Notes under the pieces: generated by a model
Databases searched by the model: none
Told to the model about the DNA's origin: nothing
Seen by the model: only the letters and a program-made list of their open reading frames with translations
Part shown: positions 51,654 through 60,148 of the stretch, one piece after another
Layout of the letters: every line of letters begins with the position of its first letter
Position numbering within the stretch: the stretch's first letter is position 1
Made by a program: the position numbers and the translations under genes
Assembly (NCBI RefSeq): GCF_005155025.1
Contig: NZ_CP039731.1
Span: forward strand, 310,001-374,000
From: Aquitalea aquatilis
GTDB taxonomy: Bacteria > Pseudomonadota > Gammaproteobacteria > Burkholderiales > Chromobacteriaceae
DNA: 64,000 nucleotides
Reading direction: 5' to 3'

Positions 51654-52298
51654 ATGTTTACCCTGATCATCGGCAACAAGAATCTGTCTTCCTGGTCGCT
51701 GCGCCCCTGGCTGGTGCTGAAAATGCTGAACGAGCCTTTCGAGGAAAAGCATATCGACCTCACCAGCAGCGACTGCAAGGAACGCCTCCTCGCCTGCAAC
51801 CCGGCCGGCAAGGTGCCCTTGCTGATCGACCAGCAGCTGCGCATCGGCGACAGCCTGGCCATCTGCGAGTACCTGGCCGAATGCTTCCCCGCTGCCGGCC
51901 TGTGGCCGGACGATGCCGCCACCCGTGCCATCGCCCGGGCCGTCGTGGCAGAAATGCACGCCGGCTTTACCGCCCTGCGCAGCGAGTTGCCGATGAATGT
52001 CTGTGGCGACTACCCAGCCAGCACGCCAGGTGCCGCCGCCCAGGCCGACATTGCCCGCATCAGCAGCCTGTGGGAAAGCCTGCGTCAGCAACATCAGGGC
52101 AGCGGCCCCTTCCTGTTTGGCCAGTTCAGCATTGCCGACGCTTTTTTCGCGCCGGTGGTATGGCGCTTTCACAGCTACCACGTGGCACTCAGCGACCTTG
52201 CTGCAGCCTACGCCACCCACATGCGCCAACTCCCCGCCATGCAGGAATGGCTGGCCGCAGCGCAACAGGAAGAACAGGCGTCCGCCTCCAGCAAATAA
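51654..52298 (+). CDS. glutathione S-transferase family protein
   Basis: A 214-residue GST. The N-terminal thioredoxin fold (to ~residue 80) has the likely glutathione-activating serine in NKNLSSWSLRPW, the cis-proline region NPAGKVPLLID and the GDSLAICEYLAE loop. The C-terminal part is all-helical, with QFSIADAFFAPVVWRF. The substrate is unknown. GGAG precedes the ATG. It is a single gene with its own terminator. Confidence 0.9.
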   Translation: MFTLIIGNKNLSSWSLRPWLVLKMLNEPFEEKHIDLTSSDCKERLLACNPAGKVPLLIDQQLRIGDSLAICEYLAECFPAAGLWPDDAATRAIARAVVAEMHAGFTALRSELPMNVCGDYPASTPGAAAQADIARISSLWESLRQQHQGSGPFLFGQFSIADAFFAPVVWRFHSYHVALSDLAAAYATHMRQLPAMQEWLAAAQQEEQASASSK

Positions 52299-52320
52299 AT
52301 ACCGCAATCCTGATGGAACA

Positions 52321-52356
52321 ACGCGCCATAACTCATTAAAATGGCGCGTTTTTTTA
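52321..52356 (+). terminator. terminator of the GST gene
   Basis: Stem ACGCGCCAT / ATGGCGCGT with an 11-base loop followed by seven Ts. Confidence 0.92.
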
Positions 52357-52384
52357 TGCGTTATTGCGTCAAGAGGCTTACAGC

Positions 52385-53002
52385 ATGACTACCCCGTTCA
52401 TTATCGGCGTTGCCGGCGGCAGCGGCAGCGGCAAGACCACGGTAACCGCCAAGGTGCTGGAAACCATCGGTCCCGACATGGCGGCCGTCATCGTGCAGGA
52501 CTATTACTACCGGGATCAGGCCCACCTGACCTTCGAACAGCGCCTCGCCACCAATTACGACCACCCGCACGCCTTCGACTGGCCCTTGCTGATCGAGCAT
52601 ATCGAAGAGCTGCTGGCCGGCCGGCCTATCGACATGCCGGTCTACGACTTCACCAACCACACTCGCGCAACAGAAACCATTACGGTAAAGCCCGCCCCGG
52701 TCATCGTCATCGAAGGGCTGTTTCCGCTGTACGATGCCGCCCTGCGCGACATGATGTCGCTGAAGATCTTCGTGGATACCGACCCGGACGTGCGCTTCAT
52801 CCGCCGCCTGCAACGCGATATCCGTGAACGCGGCCGCAGTGCCGACCATGTGATCGAACACTATCTGGCCACCGTGCGCCCCATGCACAACCAGTTCATC
52901 GAGCCGACCAAACGCTTTGCCGATGTGATACTGCCCCATGGTGCCAACGACCCGGCGGTGGACATCATCACCACTAAGGTCGCCAGCCTGATCAGCCACT
53001 AA
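52385..53002 (+). CDS. udk: uridine kinase
   Basis: A 205-residue P-loop kinase that phosphorylates uridine and cytidine in pyrimidine salvage. Walker A is GGSGSGKTT at about residues 10-18. The YDFTNHTR stretch and the VIVIEGLFPLYD motif are typical. The ATG at 52385 gives the family N-terminus. A GACGGGCT / AGCCCGTC hairpin lies just after the stop but has no U-tract. Confidence 0.95.
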   Translation: MTTPFIIGVAGGSGSGKTTVTAKVLETIGPDMAAVIVQDYYYRDQAHLTFEQRLATNYDHPHAFDWPLLIEHIEELLAGRPIDMPVYDFTNHTRATETITVKPAPVIVIEGLFPLYDAALRDMMSLKIFVDTDPDVRFIRRLQRDIRERGRSADHVIEHYLATVRPMHNQFIEPTKRFADVILPHGANDPAVDIITTKVASLISH

Positions 53003-53405
53003 GGCGACTCAGCCTCCAGACGGGCTGCCACCACAGCCCGTCGCCATACTTCCCCCTCCGCCTGACTGCAACGCCCAGCCGACACCCCACGGACAAATGC
53101 GTCATTTCCGCGGCTACCGCAGACTGACGGCCAAGCACAGCGGGCCTTCCTCCCCTGCCACCACGCTTGCCTGCCGCCTCTTGACAGGAAAATAGCCTCG
53201 TCTTTCCGCTGACTTAGCACATCCCGTCACTCCCCCTGCCTCACCCACTGTCCACAAGCAGCTGCCACCCCTGCCGTGAAGGGCGACACGGTACATCCTT
53301 TAGGCCAGATGCCAGCAGAACAGACTTGCCGGAAAGTCCGCCCTGATCGTGTCGCAATAATGCCGCACTCAACCTGACCTAAAGACAGGTGTTTCCTGAC
53401 TTCTG
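53003..53405. other. intergenic stretch between udk and the D-amino-acid operon
   Basis: About 400 bp with no gene that I can support. It holds the hairpin after udk (near 53018-53041) and an imperfect inverted repeat ACCTG...CAGGT near 53375-53393. Base composition turns AT-rich only at the right end, at the operator of the next operon. Confidence 0.5.
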
Positions 53406-53438
53406 TGAAATAAATTTTCAAAAATGATGAATTTATTT
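53406..53438. promoter_or_regulatory. candidate RpiR operator of the D-amino-acid operon
   Basis: TGAAATAAATTTTCA (53406-53420) has arms TGAAA / TTTCA around five bases. A degenerate inverted copy with core AATTTATTT follows at 53430-53438. The AT-rich, TGAAA-armed palindrome resembles MurR/RpiR-family sites. It lies 45-78 bases before the first gene of an operon that encodes an RpiR protein. Confidence 0.5.
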
Positions 53439-53483
53439 ACGTTTTTTGATAATTTTTTTCAAAACAATCATGAGGAGATGGCC

Positions 53484-54758
53484 ATGGCGAAACAGGAAGG
53501 CTCAGCGCAGACGCTGAACCGGGCGACCAAGGGACTGGGTAGCAGCCCCGCATCCTGCACCCTGCAGCAGGTAGCGGAACAGGGCTGGAACATCCTGCGC
53601 GAGGATGTCAGCCTGCCGGTGGCATTGCTGCGCCAGAGTCGTATCGAACACAATCTGCAATGGATGCAGCAGTTCATGCAGCGCTACGGTGTAGAACTGG
53701 CCCCTCATGGCAAAACCACCATGAGCCCGGCGCTGTTCCACATGCAGCTGGCGCATGGGGCCTGGGGCATCACCCTGGCCACTGCTCCGCAAGTGCATGC
53801 GGCCTATCTGCACGGTATCCGCCGCTTCCTGCTGGCCAACCAGCTGGTAGGCAAGGCCAATATGGCCATCATCTCCCGCCTGCAACAGCAAGACCCCGAC
53901 TTCAGCTTCTGCTGCATTGTCGACTCTGCCGCCAATATTGATGCACTGGGCCAGTTCTTTGCCCAGAGCGGGCAGACATTGCGCATCCTGCTGGAATACG
54001 GCGTGGAAGGCGGCCGTACCGGTGTGCGTTCGCCCCAGCAGGAAAATGAAGTGCTGGCGGCCATTGCGCGCTGGCCACAATCGCTCAGCCTGATCGGGGT
54101 GGAAATCTACGAGGGGGTATTGCAGCAGGAAGAAGACATCCGCGCTTTCCTGCGCAGCGTGGTGGCCCGTACTCGCGAGCACGCCGCGCGCGGGCTGTTC
54201 CGCGAAGAGAAAATCCTGCTCAGCGGTGCCGGCTCCGCCTGGTACGACGTGGTGGCCGATGAATTCTCCGGCCTCGAACTGGGCCAGCCATTGCAGGTGC
54301 TGCTGCGCCCCGGCTGCTATCTCACCCACGATGTCGGCATCTATCTGCATGCCGAACAGCGCATCCAGAGCAATAACCCGGTGGCCCGCGAAATGGGCCG
54401 CAGCCTGCAGCCGGCCCTGCAATTGTGGGCGTATGTGCAATCCATCCCGGAAAGTGGCCGCGCCATCATCGCCCTGGGCAAGCGCGATGCCGCTTTCGAT
54501 GCCGGCCTGCCGCAGGTGTCACTGCATTTCCGTCCCGGCAGCAGCACGACACCGCAGCCGGCTCCGGCTGACTGGATCGTCAGCACCATGATGGACCAGC
54601 ACGCCTTCATGCGTATTCCGGCCGATGCCGACCTGCAAGTGGGCGACATGCTGGCCTTCGAAATATCCCATCCCTGCCTCACCTTCGACAAATGGCGTCA
54701 GCTGCTGCTGGTGGACGATGCCCTCAATGTCACCGGCGCGGTGGAAACCCTGTTTTAG
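53484..54758 (+). CDS. PLP-dependent D-amino acid deaminase / D-serine dehydratase-like
   Basis: A 424-residue fold-type III PLP enzyme of the D-threonine aldolase / eukaryotic-type D-serine dehydratase group. The PLP lysine is in LAPHGKTTMSP (~residue 78). The C-terminal metal pair H-x-C is in EISHPCLTF (HPC), as in the zinc-dependent D-serine dehydratases. It probably deaminates D-amino acids released by the operon's deacylase. Exact specificity is unknown. I chose the ATG at 53484, six bases after GAGGAG. It is the first gene of the operon. Confidence 0.82.
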   Translation: MAKQEGSAQTLNRATKGLGSSPASCTLQQVAEQGWNILREDVSLPVALLRQSRIEHNLQWMQQFMQRYGVELAPHGKTTMSPALFHMQLAHGAWGITLATAPQVHAAYLHGIRRFLLANQLVGKANMAIISRLQQQDPDFSFCCIVDSAANIDALGQFFAQSGQTLRILLEYGVEGGRTGVRSPQQENEVLAAIARWPQSLSLIGVEIYEGVLQQEEDIRAFLRSVVARTREHAARGLFREEKILLSGAGSAWYDVVADEFSGLELGQPLQVLLRPGCYLTHDVGIYLHAEQRIQSNNPVAREMGRSLQPALQLWAYVQSIPESGRAIIALGKRDAAFDAGLPQVSLHFRPGSSTTPQPAPADWIVSTMMDQHAFMRIPADADLQVGDMLAFEISHPCLTFDKWRQLLLVDDALNVTGAVETLF

Positions 54759-54833
54759 ACCAGAAGCACCACCAAGACCGCCCCTGCAACGTACGGGGGC
54801 GGCACCCTCCCCCCTACTACAAGGAGAACCCAC

Positions 54834-56186
54834 ATGACCCCAGTTCTGGGCAGCCAGCTGTTGCTGTATGCCGCCATCGCCATTATCGCGCTGGTGGTAC
54901 TGATCGCCCGTTATCGCATCAACCCCTTTATCGTCCTGACGGTGGTTTCCATCGGCCTGGCCCTGGCCGCACAGATGCCGGCCAAGGACATCATGGCCGC
55001 CTATGAAACCGGGGTGGGCAAAACACTGGGCCATATCGCGCTGGTGGTGGCATTGGGCACCATGCTGGGCAAGATGATGGCCGAATCCGGTGGTGCCGAG
55101 CGCATTGCCCTGACGCTGATCGACAAGTTCGGCGAGAAGAACGCCCACTGGGCCATGGTGTGCATCGCCTTTGTCTGTGGCCTGCCGCTGTTTTTCGAAG
55201 TGGGCTTCGTACTGCTGATTCCGATTGCCTTTACCGTGGCCAAGCGCGCTGGCGTGTCCATGCTGCTGGTCGGCCTGCCCATGGTGGCCGGCCTGTCGGT
55301 GGTGCATGGGCTGGTGCCGCCGCATCCGGCTGCCATGCTGGCCGTGAACGAATATGGCGCCCAGGTGGGCAAGACCGTGTTCTACGCCATTATTGTCGGC
55401 GTGCCCACCGCCATCATCGCCGGTCCGCTTTTTGCCAAATTCATCGCACCGCGTATTGATCTGCCGGCGGAAAACCCGATTGCCAGCCAGTTTACCGAGC
55501 GTGAAACCGGCAAACGCGATTTGCCTAGTTTCGGCATCACCATCGCCACCATCCTGCTGCCGGTATTCCTGATGCTGCTGGGTGGCTGGGCCAATGTGCT
55601 GACCGACAAGGGCAGCGCCATGAACGGTCTGCTGCTGTTCATCGGCAACTCGGTGATCGCCCTGTTGATCGCCACCCTGGTCAGCTTCTGGACGCTGGGC
55701 CTGGCCCGTGGTTTCAGCCGCGACAATATCCTCAAGTTCACCAATGAGTGCCTGGCCCCCACCGCCGCCATTACCTTGCTGGTAGGCGCTGGCGGCGGTC
55801 TTAACCGCATCCTGATCGAAACCGGCGTCACCAAGGAAATCATTGCCCTGTCGGCAGAATTCCAGCTGTCGCCCCTGCTGCTGGGCTGGCTGCTGGCGGT
55901 GCTGATGCGGGTGGCCACCGGTTCGGCCACCGTCGCCATGACCACGGCCGCCGGCATTGTCGCGCCCATTGCCCTGGCCAGTGGCTATCCGCACCCGGAA
56001 TTGCTGGTGCTGGCCACCGGTGCCGGTTCGCTGATTCTGTCGCACGTCAACGATGGCGGTTTCTGGCTGGTCAAGGAATACTTCAACATGACCGTTATCC
56101 AGACCCTGAAAACCTGGACTGTTCTGGAAACCCTGATCTCCGTCGTCGCCTTCCTGCTGACCCTGGGCCTGGCCCAACTGCTGTAA
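54834..56186 (+). CDS. GntP-family permease
   Basis: A 450-residue inner-membrane protein with about 12-14 helices, of the gluconate:proton symporter family (GLPLFFEVGFVLLIPIAF and VHGLVPPHPAAMLA are hallmark stretches). In this operon it is more likely to carry an N-acyl-D-amino acid, a D-amino acid or a related acid than gluconate. GntP relatives include the D-serine carrier DsdX. AAGGAG precedes the ATG. Confidence 0.88.
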   Translation: MTPVLGSQLLLYAAIAIIALVVLIARYRINPFIVLTVVSIGLALAAQMPAKDIMAAYETGVGKTLGHIALVVALGTMLGKMMAESGGAERIALTLIDKFGEKNAHWAMVCIAFVCGLPLFFEVGFVLLIPIAFTVAKRAGVSMLLVGLPMVAGLSVVHGLVPPHPAAMLAVNEYGAQVGKTVFYAIIVGVPTAIIAGPLFAKFIAPRIDLPAENPIASQFTERETGKRDLPSFGITIATILLPVFLMLLGGWANVLTDKGSAMNGLLLFIGNSVIALLIATLVSFWTLGLARGFSRDNILKFTNECLAPTAAITLLVGAGGGLNRILIETGVTKEIIALSAEFQLSPLLLGWLLAVLMRVATGSATVAMTTAAGIVAPIALASGYPHPELLVLATGAGSLILSHVNDGGFWLVKEYFNMTVIQTLKTWTVLETLISVVAFLLTLGLAQLL

Positions 56187-56217
56187 GTGCACGACCGCAC
56201 CGAAAGAAAGCCCTAGC

Positions 56218-57081
56218 GTGGACATCCTGTATCTGATTCGCAGTCGTCTGGACCAGCTCAGCCCGACCCAGCTGAAAGTCGCCGAAGCCATTCTGGACGA
56301 CGTCCGTTTTGCCGCCTCTGCCGGCATCGAGCAACTGGCGGCCAAGGCCGGAGTCAGCCCGGCGGCGATGTCGCGCTTTGCCAAGGCAATGGACTGCGAT
56401 GACATCCGCACCCTGCGCATGCGGCTGGCACAGGCAGCCACGGTAGGGCAGCGCTTTCTGGACGGCAGCCCCGCACCGGCAGAGCCGGCCAGCTTTTTCG
56501 GCAACATCGTCGGCGATATCGAAAAGACCCTGCGTCGCCACCTGGCCGGTTTTGACGAGCAGCAGTTCAGCGCGGCCGTCGACCTGATCTGCCAGGCCGA
56601 TCGCCTGATTGCTTTTGGCATGGGCGGTGGCTCCACCGTGTTCTCCGACGAACTGCAATTCCGCCTGGTCAGGCTGGGCCATGTGCTGACGGCCTATCAC
56701 GACCCGGTGCTGATGCGCATTACCGCTGCCACGCTGGGGCCGCATGATCTGCTGATCGTGCTGTCTACCACCGGCATCACACCCGAACTGCTGGCAGCAG
56801 TGGACATCGCCCGTGGTTACGGTACCCGTCTGCTGGCGCTGACCCGGCCGGACAGCCCGCTGGCGCGCCGGGCCGATGTGGTGCTGCCGGTATTCCTGGA
56901 CGAAACCGACTTCATCTACAAACCCACGGCAGCCCGTTACGGCATGCTGCTGGCGGTAGACATCCTCGCCACCGAACTGGCGCTGCGCCAGCCGGAGCAC
57001 AGCCAGGAGCTGCTGCGCCGCGTCAAGCTGGCACTGGACGACTATCGCCATGGCGAAGACCGCCTGCCGCTTGGAGACTGA
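56218..57081 (+). CDS. MurR/RpiR-family regulator
   Basis: A 287-residue regulator with a GTG start. Residues ~1-77 form the RpiR helix-turn-helix (LSPTQLKVAEAILDD, GVSPAAMSRFAKAM). Residues ~125-260 form a SIS domain (RLIAFGMGGGSTVFSDELQ, LLIVLSTTGITPELL), which normally binds phosphosugars. It probably controls this operon through the palindromes near 53406. The SIS domain suggests a phosphorylated sugar-like effector, which fits the PfkB kinase at the end of the operon. Confidence 0.9.
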   Translation: MDILYLIRSRLDQLSPTQLKVAEAILDDVRFAASAGIEQLAAKAGVSPAAMSRFAKAMDCDDIRTLRMRLAQAATVGQRFLDGSPAPAEPASFFGNIVGDIEKTLRRHLAGFDEQQFSAAVDLICQADRLIAFGMGGGSTVFSDELQFRLVRLGHVLTAYHDPVLMRITAATLGPHDLLIVLSTTGITPELLAAVDIARGYGTRLLALTRPDSPLARRADVVLPVFLDETDFIYKPTAARYGMLLAVDILATELALRQPEHSQELLRRVKLALDDYRHGEDRLPLGD

Positions 57082-57084
57082 ACC

Positions 57085-58584
57085 ATGCACACCTACGACA
57101 CCCTGATTCGCCGCGTCACTATTGTCGACGGCAGTGGCGCTGCGGCCTATGTGGCCGATGTCGGCATCCGCCAGCAGCGCATTGCCCTGCTCGGCGATGC
57201 CGGCGCGGCAACGGCCGAGCACACCATTGATGGCCAGGGTCTGACGCTGGCCCCCGGCTTTATCGATGTCCACACCCACGACGACACCATGGTGATCCGC
57301 CAGCCGCAGATGCTGCCCAAGCTCAGCCAGGGTGTCACCACGGTGATTGTCGGCAATTGCGGTATCAGTGCCTCCCCAGTCAGCCTGCAAGGCGAACCGC
57401 CAGACCCGATGAACCTGCTGGGGCCAAAAGACGCCTTCCGCTACCCGCGCTTTGCCGACTACCGCACAGCCGTGGAACAGGCCGAACCGGCTGTCAATGT
57501 GGCCGCACTAGTGGGGCATACCGCATTGCGCAGCAATCATCTGGACCGGCTGGATCGTACTGCCACGCCCACTGAAATCAGCGCCATGCGCGCGCAACTG
57601 GCCGACAGCCTGCGCCATGGTGCGCTGGGCTTGAGCAGCGGACTGGCCTATGCCTCGGCCTTCAGTGCCGACAGCAGCGAAGTGGAACAACTGGCGGCCG
57701 AACTGAACAGCTGCGGCGGGATATACACCACGCATCTGCGCAGCGAATTCGAACCGGTGCTGGAAGCCATGGACGAAGCCTGGCGCGTGGGCCGTCATGC
57801 CAACAGCCCGGTCATCGTGTCGCACATGAAATGTGCCGGCAAAGGCAACTGGGGTCGTAGCCAACAGTTGCTGGCTTCGCTGGAACAGGCTGCCAGCCGG
57901 CAGCAGGTAGGCTGCGACTGCTACCCCTATTCGGCCAGCTCATCCACGCTCGACCTGAAACAGGTCACCGGAGATTTTGAAATCTTCATTACCTGGTCCA
58001 CCCCGCACCCCGACATGGCCGGCCAGACGCTGCAGGCCATTGCCGAGCAATGGCAGCTGCCCCTGATGGATGCCGCCCGCAAGCTGCAACCTGCCGGCGC
58101 GGTGTACCACGGCATGGACCCGGCTGATGTGGAAAACATCCTGCGCCATCCGCTGACCATGGTCGGTTCGGACGGCCTGCCGGAAGATCCGTTGCCCCAT
58201 CCACGGCTGTGGGGTGCTTTTCCCCGCGTACTGGGCTACTACTGCCGCGAACGCCAGCTGTTCAGCCTGGAAACCGCCGTGCACAAGATGACCGGCCTGT
58301 CCGCCAGCCGTTTCGCGCTGGATGAGCGCGGCCTGATCCGCCCCGGCTACTGGGCCGATCTGGTGCTGTTCGACGCCGCCACCATTCATGACACCGCCAG
58401 CTTCCATGCCCCCATCCAGGCCGCAGCCGGCATTGCCGCAGTCTGGGTCAATGGCGTGCTCAGCTGGCAGGACAAGGCGGCCACCGGCGCACGTGCCGGC
58501 CGCTTTCTGCCGCGTACCCGTGACATCCGCAGCAGCTTTCCCGCCTTTACCCCTCTGACTTCTGACAAGGAAACCCGCTCATGA
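57085..58584 (+). CDS. N-acyl-D-amino-acid deacylase (D-aminoacylase)
   Basis: A 499-residue amidohydrolase. The metal site begins with the HxH of GFIDVHTHDD. The cysteine of GNCGIS corresponds to the bridging Cys ligand of D-aminoacylases. SHMKCAGKGNWG and VGSDGLPEDPLPHPRLWG complete the active site. It hydrolyses N-acyl-D-amino acids to free D-amino acids plus a carboxylate. It starts 3 bases after the regulator stop and overlaps the RidA gene by 4 bases (ATGA). Length matches known D-aminoacylases (~480-500). Confidence 0.92.
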   Translation: MHTYDTLIRRVTIVDGSGAAAYVADVGIRQQRIALLGDAGAATAEHTIDGQGLTLAPGFIDVHTHDDTMVIRQPQMLPKLSQGVTTVIVGNCGISASPVSLQGEPPDPMNLLGPKDAFRYPRFADYRTAVEQAEPAVNVAALVGHTALRSNHLDRLDRTATPTEISAMRAQLADSLRHGALGLSSGLAYASAFSADSSEVEQLAAELNSCGGIYTTHLRSEFEPVLEAMDEAWRVGRHANSPVIVSHMKCAGKGNWGRSQQLLASLEQAASRQQVGCDCYPYSASSSTLDLKQVTGDFEIFITWSTPHPDMAGQTLQAIAEQWQLPLMDAARKLQPAGAVYHGMDPADVENILRHPLTMVGSDGLPEDPLPHPRLWGAFPRVLGYYCRERQLFSLETAVHKMTGLSASRFALDERGLIRPGYWADLVLFDAATIHDTASFHAPIQAAAGIAAVWVNGVLSWQDKAATGARAGRFLPRTRDIRSSFPAFTPLTSDKETRS

Positions 58585-58967
58585 GCGATTTGAAACGATT
58601 TGGCATTGCCGGTGGTACCGGCGGCCAGCAAATGCCGTTTGCCCGAGCCGTGCAGGCTGCCGATGGCTGGCTGTATGTCTCCGGCCAAACGCCGATGGTC
58701 AATGGTGAAGTGATAGAAGGTGGCATCGTCACCCAGTCGCACCAGTGTATTCAAAACGTAATGGCCATTCTGGAAGAAGCCGGCTACGGCCCGGAACACG
58801 TGGTGCGCTGCGGCGTATGGCTGGACGACACCCGCGACTTCGCCTCGTTCAACCGCGTCTTCCTGCAATATTTTGGCGATCATCCCCCTGCCCGCGCCTG
58901 CGTGCAGTCCAGCATGGTGATCGACTGCAAGGTTGAAGTGGACTGCATCGCCTACAAAAAGCCCTAG
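58581..58967 (+). CDS. RidA-family protein
   Basis: A 128-residue YjgF/YER057c/UK114 protein. It likely hydrolyses reactive enamine/imine intermediates, which fits directly with the PLP deaminase in the operon. The conserved arginine is in ARACVQSSM, and VSGQTPMVNGEV corresponds to the N-terminal signature. It belongs to a RidA subgroup commonly seen beside amino-acid deaminases. It is translationally coupled to the deacylase. Confidence 0.88.
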   Translation: MSDLKRFGIAGGTGGQQMPFARAVQAADGWLYVSGQTPMVNGEVIEGGIVTQSHQCIQNVMAILEEAGYGPEHVVRCGVWLDDTRDFASFNRVFLQYFGDHPPARACVQSSMVIDCKVEVDCIAYKKP

Positions 58968-59019
58968 CCCCCTGGCCCCTCCCACGAGGGGCACTCCCCC
59001 CAAGTAGAAAGACCCAACC

Positions 59020-59928
59020 ATGCATATAGCCTGCCTTGGTGAGGGCATGATCGAACTGAGCGGTCAGCCCCTGCAGCGCCGTTTTGGCGGAGACACGCTG
59101 AATACCGCCATCTACCTGGCCCGGCTGCTAGCCGCCAGCCCGCACGATGTCCGCTATCTGAGCGGCATGGGCAAGGACAACCTGAGTCGCCAGTTGCTGG
59201 CCGACTGGCAGGCAGAAGGCGTGGATGTCAGCCACATCGTCATCCAACCGGGGAAACTACCGGGTTTGTACATGGTAGAGACCGACGCCCACGGCGAACG
59301 CAGCTTTCTCTACTGGCGTAGCGATAGCGCCGCGCGACATTACTTTGCTTCCGGCATCGATTTTGCCAGCCTGCTCAACCCCGCCCATCTGCATGCGCTA
59401 TACCTTTCCGGCATCTCACTGGCCCTGTTCAACGAAGCCGAACGACAACGGCTGCTGGACGCCTTGCAGGTATTCAAACAGGCGGGTGGCAAAATTTGGT
59501 TCGACAACAACTTCCGGCCGTCGCTGTGGACTGCAGCTCAAGCCCGCGCCGGCCATGAAGCCATCCTGGCACTGGCCGATGTCGGCTTGCTGACGCTGGA
59601 TGATGAAAGAGCACTGTACGGCGATGAGGATGCCGAAGCCGTTGCCAGCCGCACACTGGCGCTGGGCTGCACGGAAGTGGTGATCAAGCGCGGCGGCGAG
59701 CCCTGCCTGCTGGCCGGGGCAGGGCTACGCGAAGAAGTGTTCGCCACCGCCGTGCCCCGCGTTGTGGACACCACCGCCGCTGGCGACTCCTTTGCCGCAG
59801 GTTATCTGGCCAGCCGTACCCTGGGCTACAGCCCGTCGCAAGCCGCTGCCTATGCCCACCGGCTGTCGGCTGCGGTGATTGCCCATGCCGGAGCCATTAT
59901 TCCGCCCACCGCCATGCCGCTACGCTAG
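59020..59928 (+). CDS. PfkB-family sugar kinase (KDG kinase-like)
   Basis: A 302-residue ribokinase-fold enzyme. The N-terminal FGGDTLNTAIYLARL binds substrate. The C-terminal DTTAAGDSFAAGYLA holds the catalytic Asp and anion hole. It most resembles 2-dehydro-3-deoxygluconokinases, but the substrate is inferred. It closes the operon 52 bases after the RidA gene. Its presence with D-amino-acid genes suggests the substrate may be a sugar acid or amino-sugar conjugate. A strong terminator follows. Confidence 0.85.
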   Translation: MHIACLGEGMIELSGQPLQRRFGGDTLNTAIYLARLLAASPHDVRYLSGMGKDNLSRQLLADWQAEGVDVSHIVIQPGKLPGLYMVETDAHGERSFLYWRSDSAARHYFASGIDFASLLNPAHLHALYLSGISLALFNEAERQRLLDALQVFKQAGGKIWFDNNFRPSLWTAAQARAGHEAILALADVGLLTLDDERALYGDEDAEAVASRTLALGCTEVVIKRGGEPCLLAGAGLREEVFATAVPRVVDTTAAGDSFAAGYLASRTLGYSPSQAAAYAHRLSAAVIAHAGAIIPPTAMPLR

Positions 59929-59948
59929 TCACCCGTTTGCCTCTACCC

Positions 59949-59989
59949 GCCCGGCTCACTTCATGGCGCTTGGCTGAAGTGAGCCGGGC
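59949..59989 (+). terminator. terminator of the D-amino-acid operon
   Basis: 15-bp stem GCCCGGCTCACTTCA / TGAAGTGAGCCGGGC with an 11-base loop, then TATTCTTTATG. The 160 bases after it are AT-rich and hold no gene before the adhesin-like gene. Confidence 0.88.
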
Positions 59990-60148
59990 TATTCTTTATG
60001 ACGGGGAAAACAGATAAAGAAAATTCTTAATAAATTAAGAGAATTATCTGATGATCATGTTTATTGAAAATGAATAGTCTGCTCCCTGACTTCAGTATCA
60101 GCCAAGCAAGCCTGATCGACATCCTCGCCCTGCTAATGGAACACCGCC

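Noticed and set aside
53227-53421. A 64-codon minus-strand open frame upstream of the D-amino-acid operon
   Set aside because: It overlaps the candidate operator, has no ribosome site or recognisable motif and is expected by chance.
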